IMG/VR virus record: IMGVR_UViG_3300014913_000011 | Coordinates: 1 to 64,000 of that record | Source: a virus | DNA: 64,000 nt | Strand: one strand, 5' to 3' | Part shown: positions 1 through 8,900 of the stretch, one piece after another | Numbering within the stretch: position 1 is the first letter of the stretch | How the letters are laid out: every line of letters begins with the position of its first letter | Translations under genes and position numbers: made by a program | Notes under the pieces: generated by a model | The model's database searches: none | What the model saw: only the letters and a program-made list of their open reading frames with translations | Told to the model about the DNA's origin: nothing

Positions 1-303
1 AGCATTAGTGACTGTAAGTCCTGAAACCGTTGCAATATCTGCAGTGTTATCAGAGATGTCAGAAGCATTGTCAGAGATGTCTCCAGCATTAGTGACTGTA
101 AGTCCTGAAACCGTTGCAATATCACTTGCATTAGAGTCAATGTCACTTCTAATGTCTGATGCATCTAATGTAAAGGCTGCTGTGCCTGACGTTTGTGTTA
201 CCGATACATCGGAATCACCTGTTATAGAAAGTTTCTCTTCTACAAAGTCAGCACCATCATACCTACCTACAATTAGTCCATCAGTACTAAAATCAAAAGC
301 CAT
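1..303 (-). CDS. Repeat-containing fibre-type virion protein (N-terminal part)
   Basis: The frame is open from an ATG at 303 to the window edge (101 codons), so the C-terminus lies outside. An SD-like AAGAGGTA sits about 9 nt upstream. The protein begins MAFDFSTDGLIVGRYDGADF, then passes into repeats built on S-D-I-x-x-N-x-x-D-I-A-T-V-S-G-L with a 28-residue period. Two DNA copies share an identical 39-nt block (1-39 and 85-123). Asn/Asp/Ser heptad-like repeats of this kind are typical of trimeric phage fibre shafts. It is the last leftward gene seen and lies downstream of the tail genes, which fits a tail fibre. The function is inferred from composition and position only. Confidence 0.6.
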   Translation of the reverse strand, partial: MAFDFSTDGLIVGRYDGADFVEEKLSITGDSDVSVTQTSGTAAFTLDASDIRSDIDSNASDIATVSGLTVTNAGDISDNASDISDNTADIATVSGLTVTNA

Positions 304-408
304 ATTTTGGGTACCTCTTTTTTATTTTATTTTATTAATATATATATATCGAGCATTGTGAAATGTGTCCTATACTTTAAGTATACGAAACCTACAATAC
401 TACAGTTT

Positions 409-418
409 AAATAGTATA
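409..418 (-). promoter_or_regulatory. Late-type promoter motif (TATACTATTT)
   Basis: On the minus strand it reads TATACTATTT, two bases from the recurrent motif, about 105 nt upstream of the fibre-like gene starting at 303. A short inverted repeat (TATACTTTAAGTATA) lies between. Confidence 0.4.
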
Positions 419-433
419 GTTTATTGAAAATAA

Positions 434-622
434 TTAATTTTTTTGTAGTACTATGGGAATGTTACAAACAGGACAAATAGCTGCTATGGTACGTGTTTTA
501 CAGATAGTACATTCTCTGGCTACACTTCCAGGATTTACTCTACTAGTTTTAACTGCTGAAGAATATTGAATAATTTTCATATTATCTTTTTTTGTCTTTA
601 CTTTCTTTCCACAACAACCCAT
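434..622 (-). CDS. Small zinc-ribbon-like protein
   Basis: A 62-residue protein starting at an ATG with the SD AGAGGGAT close upstream. It starts MGCCGKK and has two CxxC knuckles (CTIC and CPVC, near residues 38-53), the spacing expected of a small zinc ribbon. The basic N-terminus could bind nucleic acid or protein. It sits among tail-tip and fibre genes. I do not recognise a specific family, and the zinc binding is inferred from the four cysteines. Confidence 0.6.
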   Translation of the reverse strand: MGCCGKKVKTKKDNMKIIQYSSAVKTSRVNPGSVARECTICKTRTIAAICPVCNIPIVLQKN

Positions 623-633
623 AAATATCCCTC

Positions 634-918
634 TTAATCTACTATTGTACCCAAAACACTTATCCTGTGTTCTATATATCCAGTTCCAGGTATTTCTTGA
701 GGTGAATCTCCTACTATGTACCCTTCAAATGATTGGCCGTTTCCTAAATCGAAGATGCAGTCGCCTACTATAGTACCTGCTCCCTTCTGAGTTACAGTAA
801 CTGAAAGTGTAGATAATCCTTGGTTATTAATTTCAATTGTTAACGTTCCAGTATCTACCATTACCTCCGGTGGATAACCAGTGTCACCTTCTTCTCTTTG
901 TACACAGCTTAAAATCAT
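634..918 (-). CDS. Hypothetical small beta-rich protein
   Basis: 94 residues, ATG start with AAGGAT 7 nt upstream. The sequence is rich in Val, Thr and Gly in an alternating pattern (TLTIEINNQGLSTLSVTVTQ), suggesting a beta-sandwich. There are no membrane segments and no catalytic motif. It lies between two small genes downstream of the tail hub genes, so a minor virion or tail-tip role is possible but unproven. Confidence 0.55.
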   Translation of the reverse strand: MILSCVQREEGDTGYPPEVMVDTGTLTIEINNQGLSTLSVTVTQKGAGTIVGDCIFDLGNGQSFEGYIVGDSPQEIPGTGYIEHRISVLGTIVD

Positions 919-927
919 ATAAAATCC

Positions 928-1260
928 TTAAAATGATATAATACTACAAGCATTTCCACCGCCCTCGCATTGGAATTCTGAGTCTCCATATATACTTGTC
1001 TTAGAGGTAATAGTCGAATTATAAACGACCTTACCCCGCTTATCCTTCTCCTGTAAGGCCCTATAACTAGCTGAATAGTATGGACCTCCGGTTAAACAAA
1101 ATTGATCTGATGTAACGACCTCAGTTGCGTTGGAGCATGTTTCCACCCTCTTACATTCTGCACCGAAAGTATACTGAACTAACCCAGTTGAAGTAGCTCC
1201 CTCACCTAGGACTGGCATTGGTCTACCTACTCGTTTGTTATATATCTTAACTATACTCAT
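928..1260 (-). CDS. Hypothetical cysteine-containing tail-region protein
   Basis: 110 residues, ATG start preceded by AGAGGTAG. It has six cysteines in a short soluble protein (CKRVETC, FCLTGG, FQCEGGGNACS), unusual for a cytoplasmic phage protein and suggestive of metal binding or disulfides in the mature particle. A TAGTACTATAT-type promoter motif lies just upstream at 1278-1287, so it may have its own promoter. No family is recognised. Confidence 0.55.
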   Translation of the reverse strand: MSIVKIYNKRVGRPMPVLGEGATSTGLVQYTFGAECKRVETCSNATEVVTSDQFCLTGGPYYSASYRALQEKDKRGKVVYNSTITSKTSIYGDSEFQCEGGGNACSIISF

Positions 1261-1277
1261 AACTACCTCTAAATATT

Positions 1278-1287
1278 ATATAGTACT
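1278..1287 (-). promoter_or_regulatory. Late-type promoter motif (AGTACTATAT)
   Basis: On the minus strand this reads AGTACTATAT, a one-base variant of the recurrent T(G/A)TACTATAT motif. It lies 17 nt upstream of the ATG at 1260, with an SD between. No -35 element is visible. Confidence 0.45.
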
Positions 1288-1291
1288 AACA

Positions 1292-1921
1292 CTAACTCTC
1301 ACAATCTAATATAAACTGCCAGGTATATGATACTTTTGCAGGCAAATTTGGATAATCTATATCTAATGAGAATCCACTTAAGAAACAATTTGGAGTATTA
1401 AGTACAGTATAAGGTTGTTTGTCTGGAAAACTAACTGGTAAAGGATTTCCATCAAAACTCAATTCATGTCCGACTACTGTTCTCATAGCCGTTCCGACTG
1501 TTACAGAGCCTGCTACCAATTGAGAAGTGAAGGATTGTGTTTCACAATCTGTCACCATCTCTACACCTTCAGGATACTCTCCTGTAATTTGACAGCTATG
1601 ATTGGAAGATGGCAATACATAATACTGATCAGTCCTCCCATCATACTTCATTAAATTAGATTGATTAGCCTGTACCTTAGAACTACATCTTACCCCTAAC
1701 CACATGTCTTCTGACTCACTGTTGAAGGCATATGCTTGTAAGTTAACTGTTCCAGTAACAGGTCCTAGAACATACTGTGCCCCGGCCTCACCATTTACTG
1801 GATTATCACAGTCTCCACCTAAAGACTTTACCTGTCCTTGAGTATTCCACTGGATAGATATTAAGCCAGTATCATCTCCACAACCAAAATCAACACATTT
1901 TTCACATATCTCAAACGCCAT
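1292..1921 (-). CDS. Putative tail or virion protein, cysteine-rich
   Basis: 209 residues. The ATG abuts the stop codon of the homing endonuclease gene upstream. The N-terminus has paired cysteines (CEKC and FGCG within the first 15 residues), and the rest is Gly/Ser/Val-rich with a predicted beta-strand pattern, as in phage structural proteins. The downstream neighbour at 928 is also cysteine-containing. The SD is weak. The homing endonuclease insertion just upstream separates it from the other tail genes. A minor tail or adhesin-like role is inferred from location alone. Confidence 0.5.
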   Translation of the reverse strand: MAFEICEKCVDFGCGDDTGLISIQWNTQGQVKSLGGDCDNPVNGEAGAQYVLGPVTGTVNLQAYAFNSESEDMWLGVRCSSKVQANQSNLMKYDGRTDQYYVLPSSNHSCQITGEYPEGVEMVTDCETQSFTSQLVAGSVTVGTAMRTVVGHELSFDGNPLPVSFPDKQPYTVLNTPNCFLSGFSLDIDYPNLPAKVSYTWQFILDCES

Positions 1922-3169
1922 CTATCTTAACTTATCCCACTTTCTCTCTAATACTGGTAAATTGTGCTTATCTATAGTTTCTAGTAAGTAGGTTCTAAAT
2001 ACTCTTTTTCCACATCCAAAAGTACACATAGTAGGTCTATCATTACGTTTTCTTGGATTGGGAATATTAAGATCCAGTAAGTCTTTAAAAATAGAAATCA
2101 ACTGTTCAAACCAACTTAACCACTCTATTCTAGCTTCAATACCTATCCTGTTTCTTGATATCCAACCATCTCCATCTATAAAACCTATAAATAAACAAGT
2201 AAGTAGTTCAATATCGAACTGTTTATATATCTCTACATCGGGTGGATCATAAGTTTTTCTAGGTTTTAAATCAAATTTAGCAATTATTTTGGATAAAAGG
2301 TATTTGTTATGTATACCTATTCTTACTACCCTACTAAGTTTTTTATAATCTTTTAGTCCAAATTTTGAATCTCTCTCACGTAAGTTAGAAGTACACTTAA
2401 CATACTTACAGAACTTCTTTAGATGTTCTATATCCTTTACAGACAGTGATACTGATAACTTTTTATCAGTTATGTGCCCATCTGCTAATAAAAATCCTAC
2501 CCAATAAAAAGTTTCAGGTGTATCCTTTAATAAAATACCTACTCTTGATTTTAATTTATCCCTATAAATATATGCAGTATTTCTCTTTAATTTTAACTCT
2601 TGAGCTTTTCCTTGAATACTTTTCCACGTATGTTTAGGTAATAAACTACTTAACTTTTCTGCTTTTAACTCGGAGTAATACTTTTTTAAAGTATCTAACT
2701 CTATTTGTGAGAAGCTTCTAGGATCCTCTCTGGACAGACCTAAAGAGCTAGCCTTAGCTTGAATACCTTGCCAGTTTCTGCGCTCTAGATTTGTTAAAAT
2801 ATCTTCTTTACTGCCAGTGTGATAGTTTTTCTTTAAAAACCTTACCTCACTTTCAGAGTAAGAAGCCTCTCTAGTCTCTAGTACTTCTCGCTTTATCTTA
2901 CATTGAGAGGCTTTACGTCTTAGTAGTTCTATAGATCTATTAGGAAAAAGTTCCATTAGACTTTCATGTGAGGATGTAGGATACTTCTCTATTAACAGAG
3001 CCTTCTCCTCTCTAGAGAAATCTGGGGGCTTAATTCTAACAAAAACATTGTTAGCTTTTAAATAGCTATCCAATGCACCTCTGGATACTCCATAAAGTTT
3101 AGCTATACTGACCTTAGTTTCCCCTTCTTTAAGAAGTTTAAGAATATTTTCTAAATTTAATTTTTTCAT
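1922..3169 (-). CDS. Free-standing LAGLIDADG homing endonuclease with SANT-like repeats
   Basis: 415 residues. An N-terminal helix-turn-helix of resolvase type (about 6-40) is followed by three Myb/SANT-like repeats of about 45 residues (51-94, 104-148, 153-196), each of form [FY]S..E...L...Y followed by W/L..I..KA..L.L.R. The C-terminal half carries two LAGLIDADG motifs, WVGFLLADG (223-231) and FIGFIDGDG (327-335), each with the catalytic acidic residue. It is therefore a single-chain endonuclease that would cut a tail-region target and spread its own gene. It is wedged between tail genes, touches the next ATG, and has its own sigma70-like promoter (3176-3204). The SD is weak. Confidence 0.9.
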   Translation of the reverse strand: MKKLNLENILKLLKEGETKVSIAKLYGVSRGALDSYLKANNVFVRIKPPDFSREEKALLIEKYPTSSHESLMELFPNRSIELLRRKASQCKIKREVLETREASYSESEVRFLKKNYHTGSKEDILTNLERRNWQGIQAKASSLGLSREDPRSFSQIELDTLKKYYSELKAEKLSSLLPKHTWKSIQGKAQELKLKRNTAYIYRDKLKSRVGILLKDTPETFYWVGFLLADGHITDKKLSVSLSVKDIEHLKKFCKYVKCTSNLRERDSKFGLKDYKKLSRVVRIGIHNKYLLSKIIAKFDLKPRKTYDPPDVEIYKQFDIELLTCLFIGFIDGDGWISRNRIGIEARIEWLSWFEQLISIFKDLLDLNIPNPRKRNDRPTMCTFGCGKRVFRTYLLETIDKHNLPVLERKWDKLR

Positions 3170-3175
3170 AACTCT

Positions 3176-3204
3176 ATTATAACAAAAATTACCTACAAAA
3201 GCAA
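3176..3204 (-). promoter_or_regulatory. Sigma70-like promoter of the homing endonuclease gene
   Basis: On the minus strand, TTGCTT (3199-3204), a 17-nt spacer, then TATAAT (3176-3181), 6 nt before the ATG at 3169. It differs from the T(G/A)TACTATAT motif in front of other leftward genes, fitting an acquired self-expressed gene. Confidence 0.55.
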
Positions 3205-3243
3205 TAGTATTAATTTAACTTAACCTACTGGTATTACTAGCAA

Positions 3244-3924
3244 TTACTTAATCCCGTATACTCCTTTAGCACTGCCTCCACCATGAACGCCTGTTAAATC
3301 TAAACTAGAGTGATCATGTAGTCCTATATCTCCACCACCACCTAACGAATGATCATAACTAGTAACAATATCTGTGTTCTTAGCAACTGGATGTAATGAT
3401 GCATTCGTATTACTCTGTCCACTATCAAACAATCTATTTCTTACATCCCAATAACTTTCCCCATCTAAAGAGAAAGGAGACTGCCCTCCTGATATGTCTT
3501 GCAGACTATTAGGGTCATCAAATCCAACATCTGGCCTCTTATGAATGGAGGTTATAAAGGCTAAGGGACCTAAACCATTTCTCTTCTGTCTTCTATTCAT
3601 TCTCTTGTTTATTAACTTGTACATTATGTCCTCCGCCTGCACTCTAATTATAAACTCATTAGCACATTCCATAGATGGAGATACATTTACTCTTTTCGCA
3701 TATCCTGTAAAAATTACTTCTTTTTGAAAAGCTATTACTACATTTACTCCACTACCTGCTGCATTAGTATCTCCAGACCATCTGAAAGAAAAACTGGCCT
3801 TTCCTACTATTTCACCTCTCGCTCTTGAGACGTTAATACTGGTAATAAATGGTGTTTGAATGTGGATTCCTCCCATCACTATAGTAGCTAATGCTTTTTC
3901 TTCTGTTAATTCTATTCTTGGCAT
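3244..3924 (-). CDS. Putative tail hub or baseplate-associated protein
   Basis: 226 residues, ATG with the SD GGAGAGAT. The first half (IHIQTPFITSINVSRARGEI ... FTGYAKRVNVSP) has the strand pattern seen in the first barrel of gp27/gpD-type tail hub proteins, where a small ligand-like field is evaluated with '[IV]FTGY[IA]..V'. The tail end is Gly/His/Asp-rich (GLHDHSSLDLTGVHGG), as in tail-tip proteins. It directly follows the 668-residue hub-like gene downstream of the tape measure, the usual place for hub components. The exact subunit cannot be assigned. Confidence 0.5.
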   Translation of the reverse strand: MPRIELTEEKALATIVMGGIHIQTPFITSINVSRARGEIVGKASFSFRWSGDTNAAGSGVNVVIAFQKEVIFTGYAKRVNVSPSMECANEFIIRVQAEDIMYKLINKRMNRRQKRNGLGPLAFITSIHKRPDVGFDDPNSLQDISGGQSPFSLDGESYWDVRNRLFDSGQSNTNASLHPVAKNTDIVTSYDHSLGGGGDIGLHDHSSLDLTGVHGGGSAKGVYGIK

Positions 3925-3925
3925 A

Positions 3926-5932
3926 TTATCTCTCCACCGGATAATTTAAAATCTTAACTTCTACTTTATCTCCTACATGTACAGAATCGATAACGCCATT
4001 TAAGGCATCATAAGTTCCCAATCCTTCAATATACACTGAGAACTTGCCCTGTGCTGAATTTGATCCTATAACCGTACCTGTCTTATTTAGTGTCTCTGAT
4101 CTCTTTATATAAGTTGAGTCTGATCCTGCGCTTCCCGGTTGGTAAAACCTAGGACCAGTAGTAACAGTAGTTATTTGACTGTCTCTATCTGAATACGAAA
4201 ACTCTATAGTGTGAATTATTTGTCCCTTGTATAGCATACCAGGAAAAACATTATATCCACCTTTCTTATAGGTATAAGATCCTGATTCATCTTCTTCAGC
4301 GGATAATCTTATCTGTGTTAAGATATTAGAACAAAACTGATTGACTTGACTATTGGTTAAAAATGGACAGGAAATCTCCATTATACTACCTTCCAATGTA
4401 TCTAATAAAGTATCTGGACAATAAGAATCTTCTGGGTTATTTGGGGGAGTTGGGGGTGGATCTGAAATTCCGTTAACTGAAGGTATAGGTGGTTTTTCTT
4501 GCACTATTATGGCTGTCTGAAGAATCCCATGTTGAGCACAGTGATTAGCGATTGAAAATGCATCGTTTTGTTGTGACCTTATTTGCATTGAAGATTTTTG
4601 TTTTGTTATATTTAAATCTAAGGAGAATACCTCCATCCCGTAGTTTCCACCAAATCCTGCTACCAAGTTTCCATGTAAGGAAGCTGCCTGGAATACGTTT
4701 GTATCTGTTGACATTAAGGGATAGTTAATATTGCCAGCACCTGGACCTGTTGCTATAGCATTAAATACATCCTGCCAACTACTTATGTACCTGTTGTTTG
4801 CCCTATATGAATCATTAAATGCAAGAGAATTCCCACTTTCAAAAGTAGATAATGCTCCACCAAAAGCTGCTGCTGATACTGCACTTCCTTCAGACTCACG
4901 TACAGCTATTCTAGCCGAATAAGGATCTCCACCTACTGGCAATATCCACCAATTTTGGCCTCTAGGTAAACTATTCAAACCACATTCACTGCAGAGTAAG
5001 GTATAATAAGAATTATTATCTAAAGCATCTTCTTCAGTTTGTGAACTAAATGCCGAATATCCTAACTGTGATGCCATTTTAACAAGTTCTGCCTTTGTCT
5101 TTATATCAAGTACTGGAGCTGAAGTCATGCTAATACTTGATATATCTGTTATCTGTCCTGTATCCGGTTCATTATTTGATATACTAACAGTTGTATCTGA
5201 CCATCCTACATTTGGTAACTTTATTGTGTTAGGTGAGGTTTGTGCTACAGAAACTGTTGCATATCTAGGAATGCTCGGAAAATTGACTCTATAGCCAACT
5301 AGTTGTTCCCACTTACTTCTTCTAACTAAACCTCTTAGTTGTTCCTTTATTATATCATTTTGTGGAGATAATCCAAATTCTGCCCAGGCTTCCTTACCGA
5401 AGGCAGCATTTTTCGAATTATTTAAATCCAGTAAACAGTCGAATCTGAGTTGTGAAGCAAAACCTCCATTCGGACCCATTATATTTACAGTGCCTCCGGT
5501 ATATCTTGTAGGAATCGGTTTTCTAGGTCTACATACTACATAATCAATATAGGGCTGTGAAGACTTAAGTACATTTGTAAAAAGTAGATCGTCTTCATCA
5601 AGTCCCTCTGCTTCACTCGTTCCAACTTCAACCTGTCTAGCTCTCCCCTTACCGTTTCCGTATACCTCGAAGAATTTTGAGCCATCAGAATCTGCTAATA
5701 GAGATAGTCTAAGGGTGGACATTGCATCTTGCGACTTTATATCCATACCTTGTAAGATAGATCCTGCTGTTACATCGGAAGGTATTTCAAATCTTTCAAG
5801 TACATAATTGGCTAAACTACCTTCAACTTTGGTTTCGTATTCAGAACCACAGTATCCACCTCCAAAGCCTTCTCCGTCTCCCCAGAAGATTGAGTTTCCA
5901 TATGTAGGTGATACATTAAATCCTCTAGCCAT
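3926..5932 (-). CDS. Large tail hub-like protein
   Basis: 668 residues, starting MARGFNVSPTYGNS right after the tape-measure stop. It probably starts by translational coupling, since the SD is weak. The C-terminal third (VFPGMLYKGQIIHTIEFSY, then TTVTTGPRFY) resembles the field typical of tail hub proteins that set out a 'pG...G.I..I.Y.Y.D..S..T.VTTGP' pattern, followed by a small OB-like domain (FSVYIEGLGTYDALNGVIDS). A CSECG cysteine cluster occurs mid-protein. The gene order tape measure - this gene - 226-residue hub-like gene matches tail-tip assembly modules. The family assignment is inference. Confidence 0.55.
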   Translation of the reverse strand: MARGFNVSPTYGNSIFWGDGEGFGGGYCGSEYETKVEGSLANYVLERFEIPSDVTAGSILQGMDIKSQDAMSTLRLSLLADSDGSKFFEVYGNGKGRARQVEVGTSEAEGLDEDDLLFTNVLKSSQPYIDYVVCRPRKPIPTRYTGGTVNIMGPNGGFASQLRFDCLLDLNNSKNAAFGKEAWAEFGLSPQNDIIKEQLRGLVRRSKWEQLVGYRVNFPSIPRYATVSVAQTSPNTIKLPNVGWSDTTVSISNNEPDTGQITDISSISMTSAPVLDIKTKAELVKMASQLGYSAFSSQTEEDALDNNSYYTLLCSECGLNSLPRGQNWWILPVGGDPYSARIAVRESEGSAVSAAAFGGALSTFESGNSLAFNDSYRANNRYISSWQDVFNAIATGPGAGNINYPLMSTDTNVFQAASLHGNLVAGFGGNYGMEVFSLDLNITKQKSSMQIRSQQNDAFSIANHCAQHGILQTAIIVQEKPPIPSVNGISDPPPTPPNNPEDSYCPDTLLDTLEGSIMEISCPFLTNSQVNQFCSNILTQIRLSAEEDESGSYTYKKGGYNVFPGMLYKGQIIHTIEFSYSDRDSQITTVTTGPRFYQPGSAGSDSTYIKRSETLNKTGTVIGSNSAQGKFSVYIEGLGTYDALNGVIDSVHVGDKVEVKILNYPVER

Positions 5933-5933
5933 A

Positions 5934-8900
5934 TTAGGTATTACCTACTTGAGTTACTGCTCCTTGAAGTCCTTTAACCTCAGCTTCTAAAGTGTTTACT
6001 TGACTATACAAAGCTACTAAACCTTGAGCTAAAGATATAGTATTTGTATCTAATTGATTCAATTTGACTAGATCTTCATTTAGACTGTTCTTTTCTAATT
6101 CTCTATTAGTAACTTGTCTATCTATTTTTTCATCTGTCTTGACTAACTCATTCATGAATTCTGCTTTATTTAACCCGGCATCTTTATTTATCTTGTCCAA
6201 CTTTGCTGACATTTCTTCGTACCTGTTTTCTACATCTAAGTAAGCTGCCGTTATGTCTGCAGTATTAGCTCCCTTACCACCAACTCCATTTGTTCCATTG
6301 TTTCCTTGATTAGCTGACAACCCTTCTTTTATAGCAGCTACAAGCTGTTGTTGAAAACTAGCATCTAATTTTGCTACTAACTGTGATTTCTCTAAGGTTG
6401 TCTTTAAAGTCTCTCCACTGTCTGTGAAGGCTCCAGTAATAGCACTGCTAATGGCATCTGTATCAATCTCAAGTTTTTTATCAGTTCCCTGAGCTGCTCT
6501 TTCCTTTGCTGCCAAGTCTGCTACATTACTTGAGTTTTCAGTTGCCTTCTTAATTTCATTTAAAGTATTCTTATTCTCTTCCATAGGCTTTTTAACTACT
6601 TCCTTAGATTGTTCTAACTTTCTTGTAGAATTAGTAAAAGCTTTTAACTTATTTAATCTTTGCTCGTCATTATATTGTGGATCTTCGGTTGAATATAAGC
6701 TTTGAGGTCCTTTAGTTCTAAATTCAGGTGTTGCTAGTTTATTTCCATCTTTATCTGTATAGGTATATAGAGAATCATTTAAAGCTGACTTTTCAGAGCT
6801 GGCTCTATCTAATAAATTTGTTCTTTTCTTAGCTTCTACATTTGCTGGGAAGGTACCTGTTAAAGGAGTTTCTAATCCCCTAGGTTGTACTGTATTCTGA
6901 GATAAGGATTCATTAAGTTTATTTCCATCCATTATATAGGTAGGATTAACTGATGTGATTCCTCTACTTGAGTTCATTGCCTGCGCTTGTTGCTGTTTTA
7001 TTTGTGCTTCAGCTTGTGACTTTGCCTGTGCTTCAAGAAATTTTCTTCTAGCTTGAATAGAGCTTGACTGTGCTTGTTGCTTACTAGGTTCTGAGTTGGA
7101 GTATAAATCTTTTACCGCATTTACTACGTTACTTACTGGGTTGGATCCTTCTTTACCTATAATAGCTTTTAAAATTTGAGATAATAGAGTTGTTTGAGGT
7201 TTTAATGCCTCTACTACTGGTTTTGATTTAGCTTCGTTTCTTTTATCCTGTTCTGACTGTCCGGTTTCTTTATCTATTTGACCTGACTCTATCATGGATT
7301 CTAAATTTTTTGAAGATACTGTACTAGGATCTTGCTTAAATCTTTCACCTACTAACTTCGCTACTGCTTCCTTACCCATTAGTGAAGCTAGGGCACTTAG
7401 AGAGCTTGAGTCTAATTTTAAAGCCTGGATCTTACCTTTTGCGTCCCTGGAAGTTACTCCTATAATGCTTTGTAATTGCTTAGGTATATTGTCTAGTGCA
7501 GTAAAAGAGCCACCTTTAAACTGTCCTCTACGATTTATAAAAGATTCTTGTGGCTTATTTGCTAATGAATCTAAACTACTAATTAGTCCTTGTAAACTTG
7601 CATTAGTTTTTCCTGATAGTCCCGCAGTCTTTATTATGTTCTGTAAGCTTCCTCTGGTGCTTAATAGTTGCTGAAACTTAGAAGATAGCAATCCCCTAGA
7701 TTTTTCTATAGTTTGACTCTGCCCAGCCTTCCTAGCTTCTATATTTATGCCTTGAATTCTTTCATCTCTTTCTTTTGCACTTATAGCTTGTACTCTATTT
7801 CTATTCTTATCAAATATTTCAACTCTACCAGACTGTACTCCCTCAGAAGATAGCAGTCTAGCCATGCTCTTCTGAAATTCAAACTTGTCTTTACCTTCTC
7901 CAGATCTAATCTCTTGTAAGGGTCCACCTCTAGCTCCCTTCCTGAAGAAAGTCTCTGCATTAGGTCCTAAGTTAGAAAACGGAGACTTACCTAAAGCTTC
8001 TTCTATACCTTTAAATTGTGGTAAAGTGGACATATCCTCAAAAGCTCTTTGTGCTTTCTCTGCAGATACTATAACAGCTGACAGTGCTTGTGCAGTTGCT
8101 GTGGCTGGTTCGTTTATAGTTAGTATTTTAGTTAAGGCGTTTGCTGCTGAATCTACTGTGGTATCTAGTTCTGAGAATCTTGCAGTTAACTTTGTAAATA
8201 ACTCTGTTCTTAGTTTTTTCTCTTGCTCTGGTGTCTGTGGTCCTTTTTCTACTGAAGTTAAATCATTGAATATTTTTTTAAGATCCTCTGCTTGTTTAGA
8301 AGATTCTTTTCCAACTTCTCCACCAAATCCTTCCTTAGTTCCAGTCAAGATTTTATCTAAGGTATCAATATCAATTGATTTAATTGTATCTATACCTGCT
8401 CCAGAAACTATCTCACCTAAGTTTTGCATACCACCTAGTATATTCTTCTTAATTCCTTGAATTAATCCTTGAGCTTCTTGTGCATTTGCCTGTGCATTAA
8501 ACAAGTTCGGTGCAGCTATCTGTGCTCTCTCACCTGCTCCCAACTGTTCTAATGTTTTACCTATTTTCAACTGTCTTGCTTGAGAACCTTCTAAACCTGA
8601 AAATAGTTTTGCTTCTCTAGGACTAATAGGTGCTCTTTCTTTTGCCTGCCTATCAAATCTCCCTTTTAATAGTTTCTGAGATGCTGATTCAAAAGATTTA
8701 ACTGCTGAACCGAACATTTCAGCTGCCTTGGCAATTAAACCTACTGCCTCTATTTGTCTAGATGCTTCCTTTTTACCGACATCTCTACCTCTATCTACTA
8801 TCTCTACTGAATCTTTAGATGTATCAAGGATTTCTTTTCTAAGCCTTACTCTCTCTGATTCTGCTGTCGTTAAAAACTGCCTTAAACCTTTATTAAATTT

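Noticed and set aside
8-361. Rightward frame of 117 codons opposite the fibre-type gene
   Set aside because: It is the mirror of the leftward repeat gene (1-303), which has a proper SD and phage-fibre repeats. The rightward frame continues into noncoding AT-rich sequence.
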